A stretch of 64,000 nt of DNA from Symbiodinium natans (Eukaryota > Sar > Dinophyceae > Suessiales > Symbiodiniaceae), in NCBI GenBank assembly GCA_905221605.1, contig CAJNDS010002439.1:149001-213000 (forward strand), given 5' to 3'. Position numbers and translations under genes: made by a program. Of this stretch, positions 41,207-51,118 are shown piece after piece (position 1 is the first letter of the stretch; each line of letters opens with the position of its first letter). Under the pieces are notes generated by a model that had not been told where the DNA came from, searched no databases, and was given only the letters and a program-made list of their open reading frames with translations.

Positions 41207-41315
41207 CCCAAAGAGCCCAATACCCCTTAATTAAGGAATATTCCTTAAACCATACTAAGGATCCCTCTAAAATTTAAGGTATATTCCTTAATTAAGGAGT
41301 ATTGGGCTCTCTGGG
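41207..41315. mobile_element. Family B palindromic element, well preserved (B6)
   Basis: Arms CCCAAAGAGCCCAATACCCC and GAGTATTGGGCTCTCTGGG, inner TTAATTAAGGAATATTCC pairing with its complement. Best reference copy of the family. Confidence 0.9.
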
Positions 41316-41815
41316 AGATGCACAGCTGCATCTACATCCGCTAGCTGCCCGGACAGGCTTTTGGTTCATGCGAGTGTGAGAGGCGAGCGGCACCGCTGCC
41401 GCGCCGAAACGAGCAGCAGCGAGCTACCATTCCAGAGGGTGCTGTGGAGACCGGCTACAGAGCTGCATCCGAAAACGACTGCTGAACCGACACTCTGGCC
41501 CCACTTAGCTAGGCATTCCAAGCAGCACCTGCTCTCTGCTGCGAGGGCAAACAGCTGCAAGCGCTGTGCAGAATACGTTCATTTCCACAGCATTGGGCGG
41601 AAAGAATTGCGCAACTGGGTCTGGGGGGGGCGGTGGGCCCAAATGTACAGAGAACGAGAAGAGGCCGTGTTTTATCAAAGTGTTGGGGCACGGGGCGGCC
41701 TAAGTGGAAATGCCCCTGAGCGGCCTGAATGTGATAACCTCCTGAGGCACAGTCTTCGTGCTGCCCTCACACTAGCGGAGATCAGATGCAAAAGACAACA
41801 AAGAAAGCATGACCT
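41316..41815 (+). other. Open frame of 158 codons without recognised function
   Basis: A plus-strand frame spans 41361-41837 and ends inside element A3. Composition is unremarkable, no domain is visible and it opposes the strand of all supported exons, so I do not call it a gene. Confidence 0.2.
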
Positions 41816-41905
41816 GGGATGTTCCCCCTTGTACTAACAGTCCTCAATGGGGATTATGGTGCCCTGACCTTATAGGGTTCTTAAGGGAGGAGGTTCAAGG
41901 AGTGT
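41816..41905. mobile_element. Family A element, right arm decayed (A3)
   Basis: Starts GGGATGTTCCCCCTTGTACT and follows the family consensus through CAGTCCTCAATGGGGATTAT; the closing arm is not recognisable. Confidence 0.65.
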
Positions 41906-41953
41906 ACGTAACCCAAGGTTCCCTCATACTCCCTACTACTCCCTGGGGCCAAC

Positions 41954-42057
41954 CCTATAATCTTCTCGGGCAAGTTTCTGGTTCATGATCTCATCATGCA
42001 CATATTGATGCCACATCTGGCGCGACAGAATACAACGGCCATCCTGCTCAGCAAGAC
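41954..42057 (-). CDS. Putative coiled-coil exon, copy 2
   Basis: Minus-strand frame EQDGRCILSRQMWHQYVHDE then IMNQKLAREDY, from GAAGAG|G to ATTATAGG|GTTGGC. Its position and the ILS pattern match the copy 1 exon at 11396-11492 weakly. Confidence 0.5.
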
Positions 42058-42433
42058 CTCTTCTCATCACCAAGGAATTCATGCATCGAAGCAATGCATG
42101 ATGGCAACCTACAGTGGAATCCAACGGCACAACTGCAAGAAATCTTCTAAACCCGTCAGAGATCAGGATGCTGGGAAGGCTTGACCTCTATGTTCCAAAC
42201 ACGGGAGACCCAGCCGAAGGGCCGCAAAACATCCCCGTTCCCCCCACCCCGCCGACCCCGCCCCATGCAACCAAAATGCGTCGTCTCCGCAAAAAACATC
42301 GCCCCCAATCCTCTCGGAGCCTCATGCTGAGAAGCTCGGATGCCTTGATTGGGAGACAGAAGTGGCCAAAGGCCCTTCAAACCCCTCCCGGGTCAGGCGT
42401 TGAGAGCAGCAGCTTCGTCGAGTAGGGATGAGC
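42058..42433 (-). other. Unassigned, with weak exon near 42290-42345
   Basis: Minus-strand frame ASELLSMRLREDWGR may be coding; edges unclear. Confidence 0.3.
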
Positions 42434-42506
42434 AGGGTTTAGGGAGTTTAGGAAGTTCAGGGTTTCGGGTTTAGGGTTCAAGGATGCTTAAGGCTTAAGG
42501 TTTAGG
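42434..42506 (+). repeat. Degenerate telomeric tract
   Basis: TTTAGGG units with several point changes; a second short CCCTAAA patch is at 42569-42594. Confidence 0.75.
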
Positions 42507-42904
42507 CAGCACTCCATCGAATTTCCAGGACTTTGATCTGCCTGTGGTTGCGATTCTGAGGTCTGCATACCCTAAACCCTCAACCCTAAACCCCCACTCC
42601 TCCTCCACCCCCACGACCTGGAGTTGCGTTGCTTTGCTCGTTAGAAGTCTTCGCGCTCAATCCCCAAAAACCCGGCAACCTCAGGGCAACCACCTTTCAT
42701 TGCCATGTCACGTCATAGAGGGCATAGAGAGGGTTTTGGAAGTCTGCGCAGCTGTGGCTTTTTCCCGAAGTGGCAGCACATGTCCTCGGACGAGCATCTA
42801 GGAACGAGGAGTTTGTGTGAGACGCCCTTGCTTCGCAGAGTCGAATCTTGCCTGGGTCCAAACCCAACTCAGGGCCTGACGGGCCCCCACGTGCTTATTC
42901 CGTG
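42507..42904. other. No gene recognised
   Basis: Unique GC-rich sequence apart from the short patch noted above. Confidence 0.4.
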
Positions 42905-42955
42905 CTTAGGGTTTAGGGTTTAGGGTTTAGGGTTTAGGGTTTAGGGTTTAGGGTT
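42905..42955 (+). repeat. Interstitial telomeric tract
   Basis: Seven TTTAGGG units. Confidence 0.95.
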
Positions 42956-43070
42956 CATGTCTCGGAAGATCCCATTCAAAGCCAAGAGGCCGCTTCGAGG
43001 TGAACGGGCAACTGCCAGAGCCCCAGCCGTAGCTGGCCGACCGAGTGGTGGCACCTTCGGGTCCGTGGCC

Positions 43071-43164
43071 GGTTTAGGGTTTAGGGTTTAGGGTTTAGGG
43101 TTTAGGGTTTAGGGTTTAGGGTTTAGGGTTTAGGGTTTAGGGTTTAGGGTTTAGGGTTTAGGGT
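43071..43164 (+). repeat. Interstitial telomeric tract
   Basis: Thirteen perfect TTTAGGG units. Confidence 0.98.
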
Positions 43165-43905
43165 GCGCGCGCCGGGCATACCATCACTGCAGCCATGCCT
43201 GCAAACACCATGCGCCTATCGGAATCCCGTTCACCGTGTCAGCCCAAGGACAGTCTCATATTTTCTGGTTTTACGGCACCGGCGAGAACTTGGCATTGGT
43301 TGCATGCGGGCGCCTGCTGGAGATTCATGCCAGCGTACGGAGAAGAAACCGGATCCTGAGCACACGACGGTACTGTCACGAAGGCTTCGACTCTCACACT
43401 CGTGCAGGGCAGATGTGCGCGTTGAGTTATTGCGTATCAAAGTTGCACCCCGCATTCTGCTTCTCCATTCCTGCCATGGCTCCGTGCCGCCCGAGACAGC
43501 AGGGCTGCCCTGCTTCACACCAGCAGGGCTGCCATGCACCATGCCTGCATGCTCCTGGCGTTGCTACTTGGTGTCCTGCTGTTGCTCTGCTCAGAACTGT
43601 TAATTGAAATGCTGGCCAACCGCCTTCAGAAAGTGGCTTCCGCATTGCCTGGATGTCAAACTGTTATCAACCAAAACCTCGCGCTTGCGCGCTTGCGTGC
43701 TTAGCTTGCTTAGCTTGCGTGCGCGCGCGTGTCGGCTATGCGATTCAATCCTTTGGCAAACGCCCCGTCGTGGAGGGCTTCGTGCGACCCATGTCTTGGA
43801 CACGCCGCTTGTTAGCTGCAGTATGTTACACTTGTATTTGCGGCGTTCGCTGAGAAGGAGCCAGAGGAATCACATACAGCAACACTAGGAACATCCTTGT
43901 CCAAC
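43165..43905. other. Mostly unassigned; weak exon near 43375-43405
   Basis: Minus-strand LHECESRSLRDS resembles CESR-bearing exons at 26.7 kb. Edges are unclear. Confidence 0.3.
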
Positions 43906-44040
43906 CTAAACCCTAAACCCTAAACCCTAAACCCTACCCATACTTGTATAGAAATACAAAACAAACAAGCGCTCAGTACCGTCCTTTCTGAAACCCTAAA
44001 CCCTAAACCCTGAACCCTGAAAACCCTAAGCCCCAAACCC
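43906..44040 (-). repeat. Two telomeric tracts downstream of an exon
   Basis: CCCTAAA units at 43906-43936 and degenerate units at 43993-44040. The second directly follows the GT donor of exon 44043-44156 on the minus strand. Confidence 0.9.
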
Positions 44041-44042
44041 AC

Positions 44043-44156
44043 TAGGTCCTCGGTGAGATCGCGAAGGGCCTCCATACACCGTTGGTCGCCCTGCTCGCGC
44101 GCCACGCACTCCGCCTTGAGGGCATTCTGGAGCTCCTCCACCTCGTTTGGGTAGTT
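44043..44156 (-). CDS. Coiled-coil exon, copy 2, unsplit
   Basis: The 114-bp exon reads NYPNEVEELQNALKAECVAR, EQGDQRCMEALRDLTEDL, from TCTAAAG|A to GACCTA|GTGGG. Copy 1 encodes the two halves in separate exons, 13079-13157 and 12374-12424. Confidence 0.65.
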
Positions 44157-44167
44157 CTTTAGACTTC

Positions 44168-44231
44168 GCTAACCCTAAACCCTAAACCCTAAAGGCCCTA
44201 AACCCTAAACCCTATAAACCTTAAACCCAAG
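44168..44231 (-). mobile_element. Telomeric insertion with 7-bp direct repeats, in an intron
   Basis: CCCTAAA units between AGACTTC at 44161-44167 and 44232-44238. It lies immediately upstream of exon 44043-44156 in transcript order, where copy 1 instead has palindromic element C1. Confidence 0.65.
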
Positions 44232-44238
44232 AGACTTC

Positions 44239-44340
44239 TTTCAGCTTCCAGTCTTCGGGCTCGATGATGGGGCCATGCCATGCGACATATGCACGCGCCA
44301 CAGCAGTGCATCTCCAAGAAGTTACACGATTACTAACCAT
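44239..44340 (-). CDS. Putative exon, copy 2 (weak)
   Basis: Minus-strand frame GPIIEPEDWKLKE ends at AAAGAA|GTCTC next to the telomeric insertion. Compare EPQATEILEEL in copy 1 at 13228-13300. Confidence 0.3.
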
Positions 44341-44449
44341 CCCAGAGAGCCCAATCCCCCTTAATTAAGGAATCTACCTTAAATCATCAAGGGATCCTTA
44401 ATATGATTTAAGGAATATTCCTTATTTAAGTGGTATTGGGCTCTTTGGG
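44341..44449. mobile_element. Family B palindromic element (B7)
   Basis: Arms CCCAGAGAGCCCAATCCCCC and GTGGTATTGGGCTCTTTGGG with the inner TTAATTAAGGAAT palindrome. Confidence 0.9.
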
Positions 44450-44732
44450 ATATTATTACCCTACATGTACGGCTCCGTGGGAACCCAAAGAAAATGAAAC
44501 CCTGACTTTCGGAAGCCCCCGGGATCTCCCGTTTGAGCTAAGGCTGCCGCGCCGAGAACGGACGTGCCGACCACCTGCAGCAAGGCTCGCGGCTAGGATT
44601 GAACCATCGTTTCTCGCGCTTAGCACTTGCGCTGCACTGATCGTGTAAAGATTTCTGCAAACACTCTCTGCAACAGCCGGCTCCGCGTTCAACGGTCAGG
44701 GTTGAGAGTCTTAAGCTTTTCAGCACACCCGC
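44450..44732. other. No gene recognised
   Basis: Minus-strand coding-like frame continues past 44733 (AGVLKSLRLSTL) but a GC donor at 44733 matches the copy 1 exon end. Confidence 0.35.
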
Positions 44733-44767
44733 CTGCTCTCGCAAGCGATCGAGGCTGGAGCGAACAC
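44733..44767 (-). CDS. Coiled-coil exon, copy 2 (3' part of a split exon)
   Basis: Thirty-five bases reading VRSSLDRLREQ, from GACCAG|GTG to GAGCAG|GCGGGT (GC donor). The copy 1 exon 13703-13766 contains the same 35 bases in diverged form and ends GAGCAG|GTGCCA. Confidence 0.65.
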
Positions 44768-44890
44768 CTGGTCAAGCCATTCAACCCTAAACCCTAAACC
44801 CTAACCCTAAACACTAGGCATCTCCACGTTCCGAAAAGCTTTGGGAAGACAACTTTGGACTGTGCACCGCCCCAAACATCTGCGGCCGGC
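44768..44890 (-). mobile_element. Telomere-bearing intron present in copy 2, absent in copy 1
   Basis: On the minus strand it begins CCAAG|GCCGGC and ends TTGACCAG|GTG (GC-AG), with four telomeric units at 44782-44812. Removing it joins GAC GTC CAA G to GT GTT CGC, giving DVQGVRSS as in the uninterrupted copy 1 exon. Confidence 0.75.
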
Positions 44891-44948
44891 CTTGGACGTC
44901 TTCTTTCCGTGTGGCAGACTCCACCCGCAGTTCTCCTCTTAGTTGATC
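44891..44948 (-). CDS. Coiled-coil exon, copy 2 (5' part of a split exon)
   Basis: Minus-strand frame DQLRGELRVESATRKEDVQ, from CACTGAG|GAT to CCAAG|GCCGG. RKEDVQG matches RKDDVQG of copy 1. Element F6 lies 22 bp upstream. Confidence 0.65.
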
Positions 44949-44970
44949 CTCAGTGCACGGGACGTGATGT

Positions 44971-45073
44971 GGGGGGTTATGAACATAAGGGACCCCTAGT
45001 ATAGTCCACGAGTAGTAGGACTCCCTTATAATAAGCACCCGAACAAGGCACCCCTTTAACTTCGGAAACCCCC
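44971..45073. mobile_element. Family F palindromic element with 4-bp duplication (F6)
   Basis: Starts GGGGGGTTATGAACATAAGG, ends CTTCGGAAACCCCC; ATGT flanks it at 44967-44970 and 45074-45077. On the minus strand CTCCC|GCTACAT and CACTGAG|GAT would make a GC-AG intron around it. Confidence 0.9.
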
Positions 45074-45409
45074 ATGTAGCGGGAGGCTTGTGAACCACAC
45101 TACGCAGCTCCTCCTATCCCTGCCGAGAAGCCAGATCTTTCCAAAGCTCTTCCCGCGCCTTTACCTGCCGCATGGCAGCATTTGTTGGTGGATGGTTCTA
45201 ACCCTAAACCCTAAACCCTAAACCCCATAACCCAGCATCTGGGGTGGCGAACAGAACATGGTTCTGCCACCTCGGGCCTGCGCAACCGCACCAAATTCAC
45301 ACGCACGTCGCAACATATACAGAGTCTTGCAAAACTATTATCACCCCCTCCTTGTCTTGCTTACAGTACCTGGCTTGATCAAACGAAATGATGTACGTGC
45401 AGCACTTAC
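45074..45409 (-). other. Possible exons upstream of F6, and a short telomeric tract
   Basis: Minus-strand frames EELRSVVHKPP (about 45080-45110) and REELWKDLASRQ (about 45120-45165) are coiled-coil-like. CCCTAAA units lie at 45200-45228. Confidence 0.35.
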
Positions 45410-45465
45410 TTCTCAAATTATCTGAAATGCCTGGCTTGCCCTGCTTTCTCAGCTTTGTTGCGTCA
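45410..45465 (-). CDS. Putative exon, copy 2
   Basis: Minus-strand frame DATKLRKQGKPGISDNLR from CGTCAG|T to GAGAA|GTAAGT, a consensus donor. It lies where the copy 1 exon 14050-14115 would be expected. Confidence 0.5.
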
Positions 45466-46893
45466 CTGACGACGTTATTTGCATACATAATGTTCATTCT
45501 TCTTGTGTGTGGGTTCGCACTTCTACCGCGATTTGTGCGCCGCCTGTCCTAGAGCATCTGGAAGACGCATGTACAACGGCTCGGCAAGGAGAGGTGTGGC
45601 CAAAGGGTCGGAACAAGGTTCCGGAAGCAGCTTTACTTTTGTGCGTGACGAGCCTTCTTTCTTAGCAACTTGTCCACTTACCTTCTTCATGTGCCTTGCT
45701 GGCATGTCTTGCGTGCTACAAGGGGCTAGGATAACTCACATCTTTGCGTGTGAAGTCACATCTCCCCAGTGTCACGCGGCTGCGAGCGAGTCACATAACC
45801 CTGCGTAAAGTCGCATCACAGAGACATGTGTTGAAGCCTTTCCCCCAATGTGCACGACACACACGCAAAATATGCACTTGTCACCGCACGCCTGGGAGGG
45901 GAGCACATGTTTGTCAGCGTGAATGAGATTTTTGCTTGGGGTGCAAGTGGGTTCTGACCAATCTTGGAATTCGCGAATCCCCAGTGTGCACGCGCCCGAG
46001 ATACGACTTTACTCAAGAGGATGCGACTTAACCTACCCGCTTGTACTCGTAACCTTGCGATCCCGCTTACCATAATATCTTGCCGCATCCCTCGCTGAAC
46101 TTGAAGCGTGCCTAACTTTAGCTACTAAACTAATTCCAACCTTCTTCGGTAGAGTGGCGTGCTCTTTCTGTCCCATACTTGGTTCGGTCTACTCCATCGC
46201 CAGCTTGGTCAGCTCCCCACCGTACTTTGTGACAACGCTGACAGTAGCGACACTGCCACTAGGAAGCAAGACTTGACTTGAGCCTTCCCTATTCGACCTA
46301 GCTCAAGCCACTGACATGCCTCAAGGCCAGCATCGCCACGGGCAGGGCCCTTGGATATCCCAAACCTTCCCTGTGAAGTCATGTAAAGTACTGACGATGG
46401 ATGGAGCCTTGCCTGATTCAAGCACAGGCTGACTGTGGCGATTTCAAGTTGCCATCTTTCTACAAAGGGTTACGAAGGCACAGACCAAAAGCTGCACAGA
46501 AAGAATTGGCTGCGCATCCTCCCTTTTGGCATCTAGACTATCTACCCCCTCCATGAAGTCGAGGAGCCATGGCATTCAGGCGCACGAGTGCTTCCTCCAA
46601 CCGCTCGCGCCCAGTTCGCGCCACTTCCTGGCTTCACACTGGGATGAGGACTCTGGGTCCGCCACCAAGCACTCCTGATTCTGCTACCCATGAACACCAT
46701 GGCAATATATTAGGGGGGTACAGGGGATCTGATATTTGGGGGGAGGTGCTACCCTAAAGGGGGCTAGGACTGGGATGGGGCTGGCCTTTTGCCTTAACCT
46801 GGCCCCCCTCTCCTCTAGCCCCTGGCGCCTGCCCCCTGGCTCCCCACCCCTGGTCTGGCCCTGCCTTAAAACGCTTAAACCTTGTCCCTGGCG
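45466..46893. other. No gene recognised
   Basis: Unique sequence with frames of up to 101 codons on both strands. 46710-46760 (GGGGGGTACAGGGG, GGGGGGAGGTGCTACCC) may be a family F relic. Confidence 0.4.
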
Positions 46894-47141
46894 GAAAGTG
46901 GCCATTGGTGACGGAAAGGTTTTTTTTGAAAGTAAGCGATTGTCATGTGTTTAGGCCTAAACCCTAAAAGGAATAGGTTTGGGTGGTTTTGCCGCCTCGG
47001 CCGGCGTGGGGTGGGAGAAAAGTATTAGATGGCCCTCCACAATCGGGCCAGAGCTGCTCTTCGCACCTGACGAGGCATTCGAGCCTCTGCTGCATCCTGA
47101 CCTTCACAGCATCTACGCCCTATTGCAGCAAACCCTAAACC
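46894..47141 (+). repeat. Inverted duplicate, second copy, with conserved reading frame
   Basis: Matches 30116-30362 in reverse orientation. Plus-strand frame PSTIGPELLFAPDEAFEPLL then HPDLHSIYALLQQ. Where this copy has AGGGTTTAGG (46959-46970) the other has CGGGTTTCGG. Confidence 0.8.
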
Positions 47142-47161
47142 CTAAACCCTAAACCCTAAAC
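47132..47161 (-). repeat. Interstitial telomeric tract between duplicate and exon
   Basis: Four to five CCCTAAA units; on the minus strand they start the intron after exon 47162-47221. Confidence 0.9.
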
Positions 47162-47221
47162 CCTCAGGGCCTGAAGCTCCTCGCGCAGCTCCAGCACGTC
47201 CTGCCGGGTCGTCATCATCTC
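47162..47221 (-). CDS. Coiled-coil exon, copy 2
   Basis: Minus-strand frame EMMTTRQDVLELREELQALR from CGAGAG|GAG to CTGAGG|GTTTAGGG. Paralogue of 15657-15703. The donor GT is the first dinucleotide of the telomeric tract; a GC at CTTCAG|GCC is an alternative. Confidence 0.6.
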
Positions 47222-47289
47222 CTCTCGACCGACATCACGCCCCAAAATCGCCATGATGCGTTCTCATGCTGGATGAAAGATTATCTCTT

Positions 47290-47650
47290 GATTAGATTAT
47301 ATGTTTTTTGTACTGCAAATATATATATATATATATATATTATTTATTTTTTATTTACATATTTATTTATTGGTTTATTTACTTACTTATATTGTTTTAT
47401 TTTATCTTGTATTACCTTATATTGAATTTCATCTTTATAATCTTGAATACATTATATACATCTGTATGTACCAGGGAGCATTTTATAAGGTGAAACTTTA
47501 TATTGTACCATATACTATGTATTATATAATATATGTTCTGCATGTGTATATATATAAAATCTCATAGAATATTATACTTTATTTTATTCTATTCTATTCT
47601 ATCATATAATATGATATGATATGATATTATATTATATATTTTGTAGATTT
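47290..47650. repeat. AT-rich island of simple sequence
   Basis: (AT)n, TTATTTA, TTCTATTCTA and ATATGATATG repeats over 360 bp in GC-rich surroundings. Confidence 0.85.
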
Positions 47651-48566
47651 AGATTCTCTCACACACCAACAAGATGGACGGCTCTGGTGTTTGCCTGCCA
47701 TGTTGCAGGATATCCAGGATAGCTGAAAGCATGAGACCAAGTTGCAAGAGAATGGGTGCCCGCGGCTTGGGGGGTGGGGTGTGCGCAATGCATCCTTCGT
47801 GTTCTTCTCCGCAAACGCTGCCGCTGTGGATTCCTGGGCACGACTTCGTGTGCGACATCTACCGGATCAGACGATGAACCGAGTCCTGAACCCAAAACAT
47901 GCATACAAAACCCTGCAGTTGGCTGCGTAGCACCGCAAAGAAGCACGACCTACAGTATCACCCAGCCTCTAGGCGCCAAAAGGCTCCCCGCCCAGAACGA
48001 AATAAGCTTTAAATTCGACAATGACATTCGTGGATGAACTGGCTGCTGCCCTGGCGTCTAGGCTGCGTTGCAGATCTTTCTCCTCGGGCAAGCAGGAGCC
48101 GTTGGCCACGTGAGGTTATTTTGGACGTCCGGATCAGGAGAAATATGGCACCCCTTTTCAGACCGCAGCTCTCACTCCCGAAGCCGTGTCGGGAAGTGCT
48201 CTAACGATCAGTGCCCAGATGCATGTCGTCGTAGCGATTCTCCAACCTAGAAGGGCAGGATCATGAAGTGCGCAAACTTGCCTGACCGAAACTGTTACGA
48301 ATGTCAGCCCCAGCAACCACCGGCATAGAAGACTATATCCTCCCTTGACATCCTGCACAAAAAACTGCCCCAAAAACACACATGACCAGGATTGCAAGCA
48401 GGCGTCGCCGCCAAGCTGATCTTCCAAGGACTTCCTCGCCGGCCGTGTGAGAATCAACAAGGAACAGGGAACCAACCACCAACCCCAACCGGCCCACAAA
48501 ATCAGCATGAGCACGCACAAGGTACTGCAGATCTGGACTCGACCTGCAGGCAACTTCGCATGTAAC
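47651..48566. other. No gene recognised
   Basis: Unique GC-rich DNA with overlapping frames on both strands and no splice-bounded exon I can support. Confidence 0.4.
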
Positions 48567-48641
48567 GCTGACCCATTGTGCCACCAAGCTGCAGGATCGC
48601 CATGCAGCTCTCCTCACGCTCCTTGACGCGGGTGCGCATCT
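48567..48641 (-). CDS. Coiled-coil exon, copy 2
   Basis: Minus-strand frame EMRTRVKEREESCMAILQLG then GTMGQ, from CCCCAAG|AG to GGTCAGC|GTTACA (GT donor). No paralogue found. Confidence 0.5.
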
Positions 48642-49154
48642 CTTGGGGCCCCAAGAAGCTCTGCAACGAAGGCATTCTGCTATGGTGATCTATGGAATCT
48701 ATGGTGTGTATTTGCTGCCGCGGCGCCTTGGACTCTTTGGCAAGCAATGTCCTTCGCTGAGTTACCTCCTCACGCACCTGCACGCAGGAGGGTTTCGCAG
48801 GGCGGCACAGGGCTGCCACGCACATGAGCAACACCACCAGGCTTCTCTGAAATCTGTTCTGTTGCCGGTTGAACCAGCGTTCTATGCCAGCCAGTGCAAT
48901 GGGGACAAAAGGTGGTTCACGTGCAGCAATGTCCGTTGGCTCCAAGAGCCAGATATGTGCCCAGGGATTGGTCAGTTTATGAGACAAGCTGCACTGCCTT
49001 GTACTATGCTGTACCTGAAGTTTTGAGCAGTTCCCTACGTCGGACCGCACTGTTCTGTAGAAGCTAGTGTGCTATTCCCGTCGTGCGATCTTTCAGCCAA
49101 AAGGAGTGCCTTCCCCAACTTAGGGACGTTGACAATCCCAAAGTTCTTCAAAAA
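48642..49154 (-). other. Unassigned, with weak exon near 48705-48765
   Basis: Minus-strand RRTLLAKESKAPRQQIHT follows a REE-GTAACTCAG context and could be an exon. Confidence 0.3.
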
Positions 49155-49197
49155 CGGTCCCGTTCGTGCCTCTGCCGACAGCTGCTCCAACTTCCCC
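49155..49197 (-). CDS. Putative coiled-coil exon, copy 2 (weak)
   Basis: Minus-strand frame GKLEQLSAEARTG after TTCGAG. Donor not identified. Confidence 0.35.
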
Positions 49198-49416
49198 TCG
49201 AAGCCACACAGCCATGCGTGGATTGTACTGATCGCGATTGCGATTTGGGGCTTTTCAGACTCTCCGACTTTCAGCTCCAAAACACTGGCAAGAGACCTTA
49301 CACCCTTAGAGCCTCAGGTAGTGTTGAACACCCTGCATAGTGCTGTGGCTCTACGCGCTCTAGGATTCTAGTCGCGCACAGCTCATGGTCTGATGCGGAA
49401 GCTTCACACCCACAGC

Positions 49417-49452
49417 CTGAATACGCTGCTCCAGCTCCGAGAGGACGCCTTC
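49417..49452 (-). CDS. Putative coiled-coil exon, copy 2
   Basis: Minus-strand frame GVLSELEQRIQ from ACGCAG|GAA to ATTCAG|GCTGTG (GC donor). The open frame continues as AVGVKLPHQ. Confidence 0.45.
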
Positions 49453-49827
49453 CTGCGTCATGTTCCCAGCACAAGCTATAGGTGGGTGCCGTCCAGGTTG
49501 GAAAGCATGCAGAAAGAGCCTCTTAATCGTCGGATCGCTCCACCTGGTTAAACCACCTGGCACCCCGCACAATCTTGCTGAAGATGAACAAAGTTGGAGC
49601 AAGGAGGCAGAGCAGTCCTGGTGTTGGCGGGCTTCGGTCGAGATCCTTGTTCGCACGTGAGTCCAAAAACAGGCCGAACTGGACTGAGGCGCTTGAATTT
49701 GGGGAAGAAGAAGGTTCACAGGGCATCGCGATGAGCCTTGTGCAATTTTCTGGCTGTGTTTTAGTCCGGCACTTGACGGCAAAGCGACACGAAAAACACC
49801 ATGAAAGAAGGCGCAGCCGGTGCTGGA
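49453..49827. other. No further exon supported
   Basis: Long minus-strand frame (49360-50010) crosses this stretch but looks non-coding here. Confidence 0.35.
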
Positions 49828-49922
49828 GGTGAAGCCCAGAAACTCTTGGAACATGTTGATCATCTTGCTGTTCTCCTTGGTGGCCGCCACCAGTTGGAAC
49901 TCACTGCTCACCGCAAGATCAC
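49828..49922 (-). CDS. Putative exon, copy 2
   Basis: Minus-strand frame DLAVSSEFQLVAATKENSKM, INMFQEFLGFTS, after CTTAG|G. It lies where the copy 1 exon 19902-19965 would map, but similarity is not convincing. Confidence 0.45.
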
Positions 49923-50189
49923 CTAAGAGTCCGGAAAACAACATAGCTGCCACCAAGCTTCTTCCTGTCGACCGGCCGACTCGTTCTCCAGGGACCTGCC
50001 GGGTTGCCATTGTGATGCTAGAACGAGAAGAAGTCAGTGAGAGCCAGGCTGAGACTCTGTGCTGGCACTGGACATCTGCAGCCGGACTTCATACTCAAGG
50101 ACTGTCAGTACGCTCAGGACCCAACGGCGCAACGAAGCACAAAAAAAAAAACACCGCAAATGCAGCTGTCTACAAGGATCTTAACTGCA

Positions 50190-50236
50190 TGCCGCTGCAC
50201 TTCTCCAGACGGTCCAGCCGACTTGACAGCGCTTGC
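50190..50236 (-). CDS. Coiled-coil exon, copy 2
   Basis: Minus-strand frame QALSSRLDRLEKCS from CATCAG|G; paralogue of 21210-21270 with the same acceptor phase. The donor is uncertain (GC at AGCG|GCATG is possible). Confidence 0.55.
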
Positions 50237-50458
50237 CTGATGGGGCTTGGAAGCACAGCTTCTTTCATGCGAGAGCACCACAGAATTCTGAGCACGTCAC
50301 ACGGACAATCAAAATCGCCCTGTCGACTCTACGGTGCCCTATGGACTCAACGTCCACCACCTCAAGAACTCCGGAGAGCAAAGGCAAGTCCTTCTCAAGT
50401 TCTCACGGGACACAAAAGGCTCTCTCACGCCCCTTAAGTGTCTCTACCCGGTAGTACG
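50237..50458. other. No further exon supported
   Basis: Unique sequence. Confidence 0.35.
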
Positions 50459-50537
50459 ATTGTTTTCAGACACTCGTGAAGACTTTGGGCAGCTCTCTTG
50501 GTCAAGCGGCATTTCCAGAGCTGTTGGGCCAGCGCAG
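50459..50537 (-). CDS. Coiled-coil exon, copy 2
   Basis: Minus-strand frame LAQQLWKCRLTKRAAQSLHE then CLKTI, from GTCCAG|C to ACAATC|GTACTA (GT donor). No copy 1 partner found. Confidence 0.5.
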
Positions 50538-50930
50538 CTGGACGGCTCGGATGGCCTTGCAGAGTCCCATTCCGGTGTGTGTAGAGTGCAGAGGCTGCCA
50601 CCCTGGTGGCATGTGAGCAGGATGATCGCGCTCTCCAGCTTCCACGAGGCAGGAGAAGACGGAGAAGTACAGTAGAGTCGTAGAGGCAAACGTCAAGAAC
50701 AAGCGACCCACTCATCATCTTCTGCTGCAAAACAGGGGTAAAGGGGATTAGGGTTTAGAGTCTAGGGATGTTTTGCCCAGCCCGATGCCTCTCCGACAGT
50801 TGTCGCCGGACCTCAGTCGTAAGGTGCATACTCGAACTCAGCACCCTCGCGATTCAGATCGGACCTCCTTCGTGCCACTGCAAGACTGAGGGGGGAGTTG
50901 GGGTAGAAATCCGATTTCCCTGGCTTGATA
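50538..50930. other. Unassigned; short telomeric patch at 50746-50766
   Basis: Nothing else recognised. Confidence 0.4.
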
Positions 50931-51016
50931 CCCTAAACCCTAAACCCTAAACCCTACACCCTAAACCCTAAACCCTAAACCCTAAACCCGAAACCCTAAA
51001 CCCTAAACCCTAAACC
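50931..51016 (-). repeat. Interstitial telomeric tract downstream of an exon
   Basis: Twelve CCCTAAA-like units, starting 14 bp past the donor of exon 51031-51107. Confidence 0.95.
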
Positions 51017-51030
51017 TTCGGAGGGGAAAC

Positions 51031-51107
51031 CTCAGCAGATTTGCCATCTGGGAAGCCTCGGCTCGCACGAGGCCCTCTGTCAGGGACTCGGAGCTCGCAT
51101 GCAGCTC
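51031..51107 (-). CDS. Coiled-coil exon, copy 2, between two telomeric tracts
   Basis: Minus-strand frame ELHASSESLTEGLVRAEASQ then MANLL, ending CTGCTGAG|GTTTCC. Paralogue of 21664-21726. On the plus strand the exon is bracketed by CCCTAAA on the left and TTTAGGG on the right, like the two ends of a chromosome. Confidence 0.6.
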
Positions 51108-51118
51108 CTGGGCTGCTT

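Noticed and set aside
41361-41837. 158-codon plus-strand gene
   Set aside because: No domain, ends in a palindromic element, opposite to the strand of all supported exons.
49360-50010. 216-codon minus-strand single-exon gene
   Set aside because: Coding-like segments at 49417-49452 and 49828-49922 are separated by non-coding-like sequence and have splice-like edges; more likely two exons.
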